Part shown: positions 1 through 11,179 of the stretch, piece after piece
Layout of the letters: each line of letters opens with the position of its first letter
Numbering within the stretch: position 1 is the stretch's first letter
From: Trichaptum fuscoviolaceum
Taxonomy: Eukaryota > Basidiomycota > Agaricomycetes > Hymenochaetales > Trichaptaceae
Direction of reading: 5' to 3'
NCBI GenBank assembly: GCA_910574455.1
Contig: CAJSYZ010000012.1
Span: 2,473,317-2,537,316 of the forward strand
DNA length: 64,000 nucleotides
Made by a program: the position numbers and the translations under genes
Notes under the pieces: generated by a model
What the model was told of the DNA's origin: nothing
Seen by the model: only the letters and a program-made list of their open reading frames with translations
Database searches by the model: none

Positions 1-2711
1 TATCCGAGGTCGTCGGTATGAAATGGGCCTGCTTGGTGAGTCGGTCTACAACCACGAAGATCGCGTCGTATTCACCGGACTGTGGCAGCTGTGTAATGAA
101 GTCGCACGAAATGACCTGCCACGGTCCGTCTGGTACTTCGTTGGGCTGAAGCGGACCAACCGGACGTTGCGGGATATTCTTCGTCCGCATACAAGTGTCA
201 CAGCCCGACACGTACCGCTCGACGAAGGTAGACATACCAGGCCACCAGAGTTCCGACTCACCAGCTCGTAGGTCTTCCAACGACCCGGATGTCCGACCGG
301 AAGCGAATCGTGGTGTAACTTGACGATATCGCGGCGGATCTCCTCGTCCTTCGGCATAGACCTTACCCCGGTACAGCAGCAGCCCATCCTCCGTGTTCCA
401 CTCCTCCAGATCGTTCGCCAGCGCGCGCGGAGCCCCTTCCTTCACCTTCTCAATCGCCTTGACCAATTCCTCGTCAAACCTCTCGGACTCCCGAATCCTC
501 CGCAACAACTCCGTATCCCCCTCGGCCCGGACCATCCCTCGTCGCATCGCCAACGTGTAGAAGCGGTTCGTGTCCAGCAGGACCTTGTTCGTATTGTCCG
601 GTCCGTCAGGGCGAAGATCTTCGCGCCTGGACAAAGCATCCGGCTTTCCACCGAGTCGTCCGGGACGGTGACGGATCAGAAAGTCAAAACGGCTAAGGAA
701 CAAGCTCCAGCGGGCCTGGCGTCTCGTAAGGTTTCGGGCTTCCGCAAAGAAGAGCAGATTTCGGTGGTCCGACACAATATCAATTTTGTGCGGACTTCCT
801 TCGAGATAGTGCCGCCACTCGTCCAAGGCTCGGACGATGGCTAGAAGCTCCTTGTCATGGATCTCATAGTTCCTCTCCGCATCTCCCAGGGACTTCGAAT
901 AGTAGGCCACTGGGTGAATGTCACCATCTGGTCCGATCTGCGAAAGTACCGCTCCGGTCGCGAAGTCCGAAGCATCACATTCGAGGATGAAGGGTTTCTC
1001 GAGGTCGGGCATCGCGAGGACCGGTGCCTCCGCAAACTTCTTCTTCAGGGCATCGAAGGACTCTTGCTGGCGGGTAGTCCAGCGCCACTGGACATCCTTC
1101 CGCAACAATTCGGTCATGGGAACCGCCAGCTTCGAGAAGTCCTTGATAAAACGTCGGTAGAAGTTTGCGAACCCCAAGAAAGCCTGAATGTCCTTCACCT
1201 TCGCCGGAGTCGGCCAGTCGGCCACCGCTTCGACCTTCTTCGGATCCATCGAGATAATCCCAGAGCCAATGATCATACCCAAGTACTCAATGGAGCCCTT
1301 GTGGAACTCGCACTTTTCGGGCTTACAGAACAGGTCATACTTCTCCAGACGTCGGAGTACCTCCTTAACGTGTTCCTCGTGCTCCGACTCGTTCTCCGAA
1401 AAAATGCAGATGTCATCAAGGTAGATAATGACAATAACATCCAGCATATCCTTGAAGAGCTCGTTCATCATCCGCTGAAACGTAGCGGGTGCGTTCGTAA
1501 GTCCGAAGGTCATAACGGTCGGTTCGAAGTGGCCCTCCTGAGTCCGAAAAGCGGCCTTCCACTCGTCGCCTTCCTTGATGCGGATATTGTTGTATCCGGC
1601 CCGCAAGTCGAGCTTCGTGAAAACGCGGGCCTTCTTCAAAGGAATCGATGAGTTCGGTGGTCAGGGGAAGCGGGTACCGATTTTTGACGGTGATTTCATT
1701 GAGTTTTCGGTAGTCGACGACCATCCGAAGCGATCCGTCCTTCTTTTTGATGAAGAAGACCGGAGCAGCGGCGGGGGACTTCGACGGTCGGATGTAACCC
1801 TTTCGAAGGTTCTCCTCAATGAACTCCTTCAAGGCTGCCCGCTCCGCCGGTGCCATAGGATAGATCTTGCTGTACGAAGGTGTCTTTCCGGGCTCCAGGT
1901 CGATCGCATGGTCAAACGGCTTCCTCTCGGGCAACCGTTCGGCCTCTGACTTCGAAAACACCTTCGCAAACTCGCGGTACTGCGGGGGGACCATCTCCTC
2001 GAAGGACTTATCGCCCTCCTTCACTGCCGTCTTCTCCGCAATCGCCTGCGACCAGGTATACGAGGCCGCAACTTTATGCACAAAGTCCGGATCGTCCGCC
2101 ACATAGAACTGCTCTGCATCATGGTAGATGTCCATGTACTTTTCGGAGTACCGAAATCCGGGGGGAATCTTCGCAAGGTCGTCAGACTCACTGTCCGACT
2201 CGTCTGAATCATCACCGACTTCCGCAACGCAGACTCTCGCATGGGGCTGCGGTCGCGGTCGCATCTGTCGACTGTTCTTGCATCGCGCGGCCCGCAACTT
2301 GCGAACGGCGCGGGGTAGCGGTTGTCCGGCTTCTACGACTCTTGCCGCTTCGACAGGGCGGCATTCGTTCGGACATCGCGTAAAGCTGATGGTCTCGTCG
2401 TTCCAATCAATCTCCGGGTTATGGTGGTGTAGCCAATCTATCCCAATGATCAACGGATAGTCTCCGATGTTTGCCACTGTGGCATCGACTTCTTCTTTGT
2501 GTCCACCGATCTCCAGAGTAAGTCGGACTTGGTCTGTAATCGGACCACTCTGATTCAGCGAATCGTCGGCGTTGTACACCTTGATTGGTCGGTCGAGAGG
2601 ACGAGTACTTAGTCCGAACTTCCGCACCAACTTCTGGTTGATGATCACCGAAAATGCACCGCAGTCTAGCAGCGCTCTCATGCTCAAAATCTTTCGGCCG
2701 TCACTTATTCT
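1..2711 (-). pseudogene. Gypsy element G1 pol, partial and frameshifted
   Basis: This is the 3' part of a Ty3/gypsy pol read on the minus strand; it runs off the left edge of the window. In order it shows an aspartic protease (LLDCGA near 2665), reverse transcriptase (KKDGSLRMVVDYRKLN near 1720; catalytic YLDD near 1420), RNase H (ECDASDFATG near 970) and the zinc-binding start of integrase (HHDSLPVGHPG near 300, then CDTC near 195). The frame is open from 2711 to about 1645, breaks once there, and breaks again near 360 and 255, so the gene is dead. The protease motif is DCG rather than the usual DTG or DSG. The protease is joined to upstream sequence at 7132 once the hAT insertion is removed, and the frame is continuous across that join. 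Confidence 0.9.
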
Positions 2712-2719
2712 CACTGGGA

Positions 2720-2895
2720 TAGAGCATGACACGGGTGCACCTGCAGGTGTACCCGGATCCGCGAAGCGCAGGTACCTGCGCAAAAAAACTGATACCTGGA
2801 TCCGACCCGGAACCGTGGGAAACGGATCCGGGTCTACCTGGACCTGTTACCTGCAGGTATTGCAGGTACCTGATACGACCTGCAGGTAATTAACA
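2720..2895. repeat. Subterminal CAGGTACCTG-type repeat block, left end of hAT copy A1
   Basis: The first ~175 bp hold many short palindromic motifs built on CAGGTACCTG, CTGCAGGT and GGATCCGGGT. Clusters of short subterminal motifs are typical transposase-binding regions of hAT elements; that role is inferred here. Confidence 0.7.
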
Positions 2896-3954
2896 GTAAG
2901 TAGTGTAGTAATAAGATAAAATAGAAATAATAACATACCATATATCCTGAAGGTGGTCAGCCTTGCATGGACCACGACCAATCGAAAGTCGAAGGTGCTG
3001 CGGCCGCAATAGCGGGAGAAGAAACGGTGTGGGGGAAGGGATAGCGACACGGTGGCGGTAGCAACACTTTGCCAAGCGTCCCGTGGGCAAGTTCGCCAGC
3101 GCAGCAGGCAAGTTGACCTGGGGGAGTGTAGCAGGAGTGGGTTGAGGCGTGGATGCGCCATCGTTCGATGCCTTCTCGGAGAGTGAGATATGGAAACGGG
3201 ACAGCTGGTGTACAGTCTTCCATGTCCAGCACGGAGTTTCGAAGAGTTTCGGCGCAAACACATGCTAAAAAAGATGAATATGAACATCTGACTTTACGCA
3301 CACAGATAGGAGAACGGTCGAACGTACTTTCCACCTTGCTTTTGCTGGACTGTCTCTGCCCCGCTTGATGCAACCGTTGCCAATCTCCGGCGACTGCACC
3401 TGCTGCTGCTGTTGACTGTGCTGCCGCCGCGGATGCGGGTGCCTCGCCGTGGGCTGGCGGGCTATCAAGTGCCTCCTCACCAGGAAATACGGGCTTGAGC
3501 GAATTTGGATGGGCTTGGAGAGGGCGAGCAGGTTGGGTGACCGGTTGGAGGTGACCTGGACGACGGCGGAGGGCGCAGAGGGGTTGCGACGGTGGAAATT
3601 GGCTGACGAAGCGCACTGCTTGCGGAGCAGCATCATGAGTGTGGACGACGGCGGGCGTTGCGGTTACTGGACGAGCAGCATGTCGAGAGCGACGAAAGGA
3701 GCCGACAAAGAGATCAGTGCGGAGAAGGGATGAGAAAAGCGAAAAAAAGAGACGCACCTGTGAACCCATCTAACCTCTGAAGTACGAGATTCTAGCTCGA
3801 TCTTCACCGCGAGACGGCCTCACCATTCACGCGATCCTATTCGTATTGCGGTCCAGTCCTGCCAGTTAGTTCATTGAATGAAATACAGTGTTTGCTGAAT
3901 GTACTGGAGATACTCATTGAATGAGATTACAGCAATCACTGCATGATATAGAGC

Positions 3955-5256
3955 ATCTGATTGAATGAAGTACAGCCTTGCTGTAAACCATCCACTGCAT
4001 CATCTACAGCAAATGCTGGCTGAAGCAGTATAGGGTAAATCAGCATACCTAGGGAATACTAGGCATGCAATACCAATTGGGATTATAGCACTGGATAATA
4101 GAATAATGCATTGCATACCCACCGCTTTTTTAGGTTAATTATAGCATTCAGGCACTGTTGATTGATAGCATGCTGTAATAAATCAGAATTTCATAATTTC
4201 CCATCTATTTTGAGATATGAGGCACACCAGGGTCCAGGACCCTGAGGTCTGGCAGGTTCCAGGTCACTTGGTGCCGCTTTAGAGGAGGCCGTGGGAATAA
4301 ACTCAAATTAACCTTTGCAGGCTCTACAGGCCTTCTAAAATAGCACAAAAATAACCAAAAAATCAGGAAATATTCCTGGGCACTGCCGCTTTGCTGTAGC
4401 GTGGGAACTACACTTCTGAGCGACCATATTAGGGTACCAGTGTGTTCTGGGCCCCTCTGGGCCCTTCCTAAAGCGGTAAAAATCATCATAAAATAGATAA
4501 TTATATTCATTTGCCCCTGCATATATGCAGGCTTCCCCTGGGCCTACCAGCAGCAAATAAAATGCAATAAAATCGGATTATATTAGTAGAAGTATATCAA
4601 ACATGATCTAGATAGCTAAATATGGTAATACTAGCTGGGAACATGTGTATAACATCAGATCATATTCTATTTTTAATACATAACATATGGGGCCCATTGC
4701 ACCACATTGGGATACCTCCGGGATGCAAATTTTGATGGGATTCCAATGGGACGTACTAGAAGAGCTGAAACGGGCTTTCACGGCGCTAAAATATGCATTT
4801 TTCATATTGTTACAAATTATTATTTTATTTAAATGTTATTTTTGTTTCACAGCACTTCTACTGCACGTAAAGGCATGTATAAATAGTTAAAATGGTACAG
4901 AACGACGAGGTGAACAATAATATGAGCTTAGAATAGCTACACGGGAGCTATATATAGCTCTAACACACTAACTATTTTCGGAGTGCATGCAATTATTGTT
5001 AGTCATTCCTATGCATGTATGTACACTGTGTCTATGTTCTGAAAGCTTTAAATAGCTCTCTATATATACTTCTCATGCTGTACGAGGTTTCGCAGCAATC
5101 GGAGCTCATTTGAAATTGATATAAGGCATACAAATTTCGGAAAGATGGGTCAATTTTAATTTATTGGGAGGGTTATGGGTCAGGCACATAGTGCCAAACA
5201 TTCACTATAGGTATTCTAAACATAATCCAAATGCATGTTTGAGATGGCATTGGAAT
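3955..5256 (+). repeat. Left arm of foldback element B1
   Basis: About 1.3 kb here is repeated in inverted orientation at 5342-6673. The right arm has one ~27-bp asymmetric insertion near 6558. Short ORFs in the arm occur twice only because the arm is inverted, and are not called as genes. Confidence 0.9.
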
Positions 5257-5341
5257 GTAGAAGTCATATCTAACATTGTAGGATGAGATGCTATGTGTAA
5301 TATCAGAATGTACATGTTATGTCAGAATCATATATAACTTA

Positions 5342-6673
5342 CAGAATTCCATCTGTACCCCAAACATGCATTTGGATTATGTTTAGAATACCTATAGTGA
5401 ATGTTTGGCACTATGTGCCTGACCCATAACCCTCCCAATAAATTAAAATTGACCCATCTTTCCGAAATTTGTATGCCTTATATCAATTTCAAATGAGCTC
5501 CGATTGCTGCGAAACCTCGTACAGCATGAGAAGTATATATAGAGAGCTATTTAAAGCTTTCAGAACATAGACACAGTGTACATACATGCATAGGAATGAC
5601 TAACAATAATTGCATGCACTCCGAAAATAGTTAGTGTGTTAGAGCTATATATAGCCTCCCGTGTAGCTATTCTAAGCTCATATTATTGTTCACCTCGTCG
5701 TTCTGTACCATTTTAACTATTTATACATGCCTTTACGTGAGTAGAAGTGCTGAAACAAAAAATAACATTTAAATAAAATAATAATTTGTAACAATATGAA
5801 AAATGCATATTTTAGCGCCGTGAAAGCCCGTTTCAGCTCTTCTAGTACGTCCCATTGGAATCCCATCAAAATTTGCATCCCGGAGGTATCCCAATGTGGT
5901 GCAATGGGCCCCATATGTTATGTATTAAAAATAGAATATGATCTGATGTTATACACATGTTCCCAGCTAGTATTACCATATTTAGCTATCTAGATCATGT
6001 TTGATATACTTCTACTAATATAATCCGATTTTATTGCATTTTATTTGCTGCTGGTAGGCCCAGGGGAAGCCTGCATATATGCAGGGGCAAATGAATATAA
6101 TTATCTATTTTATGATGATTTTTACCGCTTTAGGAAGGGCCCAGAGGGGCCCAGAACACACTGGTACCCTAATATGGTCGCTCAGAAGTGTAGTTCCCAC
6201 GCTACAGCAAAGCGGCAGTGCCCAGGAATATTTCCTGATTTTTTGGTTATTTTTGTGCTATTTTAGAAGGCCTGTAGAGCCTGCAAAGGTTAATTTGAGT
6301 TTATTCCCACGGCCTCCTCTAAAGCGCACCAAGTGACCTGGAACCTGCCAGACCTCAGGGTCCTGGACCCTGGTGTGCCTCATATCTCAAAATAGATGGA
6401 AATTATGAAATTCTGATTTATTACAGCATGCTATCAATCAACAGTGCCTGAATGCTATAATTAACCTAAAAAAGCGGTGGGTATGCAATGCATTATTCTA
6501 TTATCCAGTGCTATAATCCCAATTGGTATTGCATGCCTAGTATTCCCTAGGTATGCATCCCCTGAATCAATGTACAGTAAGGCTGATTCACCCTATACTG
6601 CTTCAGCCAGCATTTGCTGAGTGTTGATGCAGTGGATGGTTTACAGCAACGCTGTACTTCATTCAATCAGCTA
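5342..6673 (-). repeat. Right arm of foldback element B1
   Basis: Inverse complement of 3955-5256. The ~85-bp spacer between the arms (5257-5341) is the reverse complement of the spacer in copy B2, which shows the two copies lie in opposite orientation. Confidence 0.9.
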
Positions 6674-6949
6674 CCTGGCAGCAGTGTGCGGTCGACCGCG
6701 CGGGCGAAGGACTTGCAGGTGGTTTCTGGTCGCAGTACGGCGTGTCAGCTGCTTAGTTGACGAGCGCGCAGTTGGCGAGGAGGCGGTTATCGGGCGCGAG
6801 ATCGCCATCATAGAATGGCGCGTCGAGAGCCGAGTATAACTTCCATAGGGAGCTTTGAGTAGCTCAAAAGAGGTGTTTGTTGAGTAGATTGAGGTGAAAG
6901 CAATGGTACATCGTTGCGTTTGTCGCACTCAAGGTGAGTGCACGTGATT

Positions 6950-7123
6950 GACCGGGTACCTGCAGGTACCCGGTCAGGTACCTGGGCAAAAAAAATCCAA
7001 ACCTGGACCTGCAGGTAACCGTGAGAACCAGGTACCTGCGCACAGGTGCACCTGGAACCGCAGGTTTTTGAGCGCAGGTACCTGCAGGTACCCACGGATG
7101 ACCTGCACCCGTGTCATGCTCTA
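6950..7123. repeat. Subterminal CAGGTACCTG-type repeat block, right end of hAT copy A1
   Basis: This mirrors the left block with repeated GGTACCTGCAGGTACC and GCGCAGGTACCTG motifs just inside the inverted repeat. The same block, inverted, is at 55035-55210. Confidence 0.7.
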
Positions 7124-7263
7124 CACTGGGACATGGATGAATCGACGCAAACTCTTGTGTATTAGCGAAGTACGATTGTACACAGAGGGATCGGATACAT
7201 CATCATCTAACAGCGAAAATCGGTTCGGGGTCTTTGGCGGAACGACCGCGCGCCTAGACCCAC

Positions 7264-7273
7264 TCAAAAACCC
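7264..7273 (-). promoter_or_regulatory. -1 ribosomal frameshift site, G1 gag/pol
   Basis: The sense sequence CAG GGT TTT TGA contains the X XXY YYZ heptamer G GGT TTT in the zero frame directly before the gag stop. A -1 slip gives TTG AGT GGG and enters the open pol frame. The same arrangement, with A AAT TTT, is found in elements A and B. Confidence 0.7.
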
Positions 7274-8530
7274 TGACTCTTGAGAGCAGCTGCGACCGCT
7301 TTGGCGATCTCGTCAACGGTCGGAGTGCGAGCGGCGTTCACGGTCGGAGTCTCGTCGCGGACTTCCTCGAGGGTCGCAGTCGGTGTCTTGGAAGCGGCGG
7401 CGGGCGGAGCGGTGGACGACGAGGCGGCGGTCTGTGAAGCCACCTTCGATCGGACATTTGATTTCTTGCACCGCTGCAGACAGTCGCGAGCCAGATGTCC
7501 ATGCTCACCGCACTGGAAGCAAAGTCCGCGGCGCATCATCTCTTCAGTGCTCAAGCGATCGATGTCCATCGCGTCGGGGTCCCGAGTCGGTCCGCGCGAA
7601 GCGGAGTGGTGTGTCTGCGAGCGGGAGCCCCAGTTCGGACTCCAGTTGTTCTGCTTGAAGCCAGTCCGACGCGCACGCAAGTCCTCATCGTATTCGCAAA
7701 GCAGTCGGACCCACTGGTCAAAGCTCTTGGTCTCCCGGATCTCCTTGCTCGCCAGATCGTAGCGGAACTGACTGCTGAGTCCGGTCTCGAACACCAACAT
7801 CTTCCCTTCCATCCCCCAGTCCACCTCCGACTCCACCAGCAACGCACGAAACTTCGCCGCATACTCCGACACCGTGTCCTTGCCCTGGCGCAGTTTCATA
7901 AGCTCCTGTCCGGCGTGGCGCTTGATGTTCGGACGTCCGAACGCGGACTGGAGGGACGCCAGGAAGAGTTCCAAATCGGTCATGAGAGCGGGGACTTCGG
8001 TGCCCTCGAGGGCGGCGGTTGTGTGCGGACGAGCCCATTGTTCAGCGGGCCCGCGGAGTAGCGAAGCAGCCCATAGACAGGCCATCGTCGGACTGCCTAC
8101 AAACTCCTGGGGGCGCATCCGGACATAAAGTCGGACCTTCTGCGACCACTCCTCAAAGCTGATACTCTCCGTCTCCTTATCTTTCGGAGTACGCCCATAG
8201 AACGCGGGCGGGGCACCGACCTTCGGACCCTTGGGAGTGCGGGTCGCGCCTTCCTGCGCATTTCGGACAAACAGGTTCATGAAGTCGTGGAGGCGCTGGT
8301 TTTCGGCGGTCACCTCCTGCAGGTGTGACTGGAGAGGTCGGGTGGCATCATTGATAGCCTGGAGGACGTCTGGGGGGAGGTCTCCGCCCTGCTGGGGCGG
8401 TGGTGCGGGTCTGGGCGGGAGCTGCACCCGGAGTCGGAGTCGGAGCAGCGCCTGGCGCGGGCGCTGCTTGCGCGGGGTTGATCGGGTCGGTCATATCTTC
8501 GTCGGAGTCTTCTTGTCCGAATCTTCCCAT
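7264..8530 (-). CDS. Gypsy element G1 Gag
   Basis: This is a single open frame of about 422 residues from an ATG at 8530, only 64 nt inside the LTR. The N-terminus is Pro/Ala rich. The middle matches the retrotransposon gag (capsid) pattern, with an EEWSQKVRLYVRMRP-like segment and LRQGKDTVSEYAAKFRALL. A CCHC zinc knuckle (CFQCGEHGHLARDC) lies near 7520. It ends at TGA (7264-7266) right after the heptamer G GGT TTT, and the pol frame opens in -1 at this point and stays open to the hAT insertion. No accessory ORFs lie between the LTR and this gene, unlike elements A and B. The frame is intact although pol is not. Confidence 0.88.
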
Positions 8531-8581
8531 TCAGAGGGATCAAAAATCGGTCGGTGCAATCGCAGGGCGTCGAAAGAACAA

Positions 8582-8592
8582 ACTTTTGGCCT
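8582..8592 (-). promoter_or_regulatory. Self-primer binding site of G1
   Basis: Two nt inside the LTR, the sense strand reads AGGCCAAAAGT. This is exactly complementary to ACTTTTGGCCT in the LTR (8766-8776, sense minus). An 11-nt match of this kind is the signature of Tf1-type self-priming. No match to a common tRNA 3' end was noticed. Confidence 0.65.
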
Positions 8593-8594
8593 AA

Positions 8595-9169
8595 TGTTAC
8601 AACCTAGAGTGGTTCCTTCGCTTTCGAGACCCTGAATCGGACACGGACGACGATCGGACACAATGAGCGGTGGTTCTCACTCTGAGAAGCACTTTACAAG
8701 TCAATTAAGCTATTCTACACATCAGAGCTAAAGATAAACACATCACCTGAGAAGCACTTTACAAGAGGCCAAAAGTGGAGTGCTTCGCAGGGGGATCCGC
8801 GGTTTTGATGAACAAAGGCAAAAACTATACAGTACCAAGCCACTGGACCCTGATCCGACTAGGTCCGACCTATACCGCTGACGTAAGTCGGAGTTCGGGG
8901 TCCCGCTCTAGTCGGGGTCCCGCATCGGTAGAGCGGAGGTTCGAGTCGGAGTGGCGGAAGAAAGAACGAAAAGAGAATTGTTTGCAGGGCGCTTGTCTTA
9001 GCGGCCTGCAAACATACAGGCAAGTAATCTACGCAAAAAGGAAGAGAATCGGAGTCAAAGAAAGTCCGGTTTCGGACCGGACATGTCGGGGATCCGACTC
9101 GGAGTGTGATCGTAAAAGAAAATAAAAGAAAATAAAAGAAATAAAATAACCTGAGGCGGATTCCTGACA
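8595..9169 (-). repeat. LTR of gypsy element G1 (5' LTR of the minus-strand element)
   Basis: On the plus strand it runs TGTTACAACCTAG to TTCCTGACA, with standard TG...CA ends. Helicase sequence resumes directly at 9170. It shares with the solo LTR at 57236-59768 the start TGTTAC(A/G)ACCT, the end ...GACA and a twice-repeated AAGCACT..ACAAG motif. The predicted transcription start is at about 8776. The other LTR is outside the window. Confidence 0.8.
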
Positions 9170-9765
9170 AGCACCGGCACCAATATTGAGCTCCTTTTTC
9201 ACTATATCAAGTATGTGTACTGGCAGAGTCGCTGAAGCCACTAGAAACGGTATGGTCCTCGCGATTCGTCCCCGTAGAACACCAATCTTACTATAATCCG
9301 TGCGGAAGGAGCTCCCCCAGTCAGCTATACAGTGAGCCTCGTCGATGATGATGCACTGAAGCCGTTTTTGAAGGGTTTTTTTTGATAAGACAGCTATACC
9401 AAACTCTTTCGAGATTGCAATCTCCGGTGAGACTATTACTCGTCGGAATTTACACTTAGTAATGTCCTGATCACTCTATTAGATATTAAGAGCTCTGAGT
9501 TAATTGTAAGTACTCACCTGATACACTTGCTTTTTAGATGTTCGTTCGAACGTCTCCGAGCATACAGCTATAGTTGAAATTGGGCCGTTTTCCATTTGTT
9601 CAACCATGAGGCTTTGTAAGGGAGAAACAACTATAGCAATGACTTCTGGTTCCGCTAGCAATGCTAAGGTAAATGCCATAGTCTTTCCATTGCCCGTGCC
9701 TACGTCGAGCACGACATCCCGACCCTTCAAGATAGCTTCGGCACTGCTACCAGCAGAAATGAAGC

Positions 9766-11087
9766 TCACTATATGAACAATTACTCAAGTCAAATACGAC
9801 ATGGGTGATCATCAGCAGTGAGTGAAAGTCAAAAGTGAGCTTGAAGCGGTGCTCACCTCTGAAGCTCACTTTGCCCCCTCCTATAGAGGGTAGTATACAG
9901 CTGTAGTTATACTATAATATAACAAATGTCTATTTAATAATTGAGCATACCCACCGCTTTTTTGAGCTAATTATAGTACTCAGGCACTGCTGATTGACAG
10001 TATGCTGTAATAATTTAGAATTTCATAATTTCCATCCATTTTGAGATATGAGGCACATCAGGGTCCAGGACCCTGAGGTCTGGCAGGTTCCAGGTCACTT
10101 GGTGCCTGCTGCCGCTTTAGGGGGTCGTGGGAATAAATTCAAATTAGCCTTTGCAGCCCCTACAGGCCTTTAAAAATAGCGCAAAAATAGCCAAAAAATC
10201 AAAAAATATTCCTGGGCACTGCCGCTTCGCCCTAGCGTGGGAACTACGCTTTTGGGCGACCATATTAGGCTACCAGGGTGCTCTAGGCCTTCCTGGGCCC
10301 TTCCAAAAGCGGTAAAAATCATCATAAAATAGATAATTATAATCATTTGCCCCTGCATATATGCAGGCTTCCCCTGGGCCTACCAGCAGCAAATAAAATG
10401 CACTAAAATCATAATATATTAGGAGAAGTATATCTAAGATGAACTAAATGGCTATATATAGAAATACTAGCTGGGAACATGTATAGAATAGCATAATATA
10501 TTCTATTTTTAATACATAGCAAATGGGGCTCATTGCACCACATTGGTGTACCTCCGGAATGCAAATTTTGATGGGAATCCAATGGTGCATACTAGACGAG
10601 CTGAAACGGGCTTTCACGGCGCCAAAATACGCATTTTTCATTTTGTTACAGATTATTCTTTTATTTAAATGTTATTTTTACTACAGCACTTCTACTGCAT
10701 GTAATGGCACGTATAGATAGCCGAAATGGTAGAGAATGACGAGGAGAACAATAATATGAGCTTAGAATAGCTACGCGGGGGCTATATATAGCAGTAGCAC
10801 ACCAACTCGTTTCGGAGTGCATGCAATTATTGTTTCTCTCTCATATACATATACACACAGTTCTACGTGTGCTAATAGGTTTGAATAGCTCTCTATATAT
10901 GCCTTTCATGCTGTACGAAGTTTCACGGCAATCGGAGCTCATTCTGAATTGATATAAGGCATGCAATTTTCGGAAAGAATGGTTAATTTTAATTTATCGG
11001 GAGGGTTATGGGTCAGGCACAGAGTGCCAAACATTCACTAAAGGTATCCTAAACATAATCCAATAGCATATTTGGGATGCAGGTGGA
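9766..11087 (+). repeat. Left arm of foldback element B2
   Basis: A ~1.32-kb arm repeated inverted at 11180-12503 with very few mismatches. It would form a near-perfect ~1.3-kb hairpin in RNA. Confidence 0.92.
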
Positions 11088-11179
11088 AACTGTAAGTTAT
11101 ATGTGTTTCTGACATAACATGTATATTCTGATATCACACATAGCATATTAACCTACAATGTTGGATATGACTTCCCCAT

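Larger units (their letters stand above)
3854..6685. mobile_element. Foldback hAT-like element, copy B1 (2.83 kb), nested in hAT A1
   Basis: The element starts CAGTCCTGCCAG at 3854 and ends with the complement of ACTGCTGCCAG at 6685. These termini match the termini of copy B2 (9743-12571). Flanks are TTGCGGTC (3846-3853) and GTGCGGTC (6686-6693), a 7-of-8 match consistent with a slightly decayed 8-bp hAT-type duplication. Nearly the whole element is one long inverted repeat with a short central spacer. The subterminal part repeats an ATTGAATGA..TACAG motif three times on the left and once, inverted, on the right. No transposase is seen. Confidence 0.8.
2720..7123. mobile_element. hAT-like DNA transposon, copy A1 (non-autonomous), inserted in G1 protease
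   Basis: The ends are perfect 20-bp terminal inverted repeats, TAGAGCATGACACGGGTGCA at 2720 and its complement ending at 7123. They are flanked by the 8-bp direct duplication CACTGGGA (2712-2719 and 7124-7131). An 8-bp duplication with a TA-G-type end fits the hAT superfamily. No transposase is recognised inside. The interior carries low-complexity coding-like sequence (2957-3769, minus) shared with the second copy at 55035-56474, plus a nested foldback element at 3854-6685. Without that insert the element would be about 1.57 kb, close to the 1.44-kb second copy. Confidence 0.9.

Noticed and set aside
857..1651. 264-residue plus-strand ORF
   Set aside because: It is the antisense of the gypsy RT/RNase H coding region, whose motifs (YLDD and others) are on the minus strand.
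2957..3769. 270-residue ORF in hAT A1 as a transposase
   Set aside because: It is Ala/Pro/Ser-rich, lacks hAT dimerisation (hATC) or zinc-finger BED motifs, and is only partly shared with copy A2.
4687..5993. Repeated 65-73-residue ORFs in the foldback arms (also 10444-12125)
   Set aside because: They occur as mirror pairs because the arms are palindromic, have no domain and no coding context. Conservation follows from the DNA repeat.
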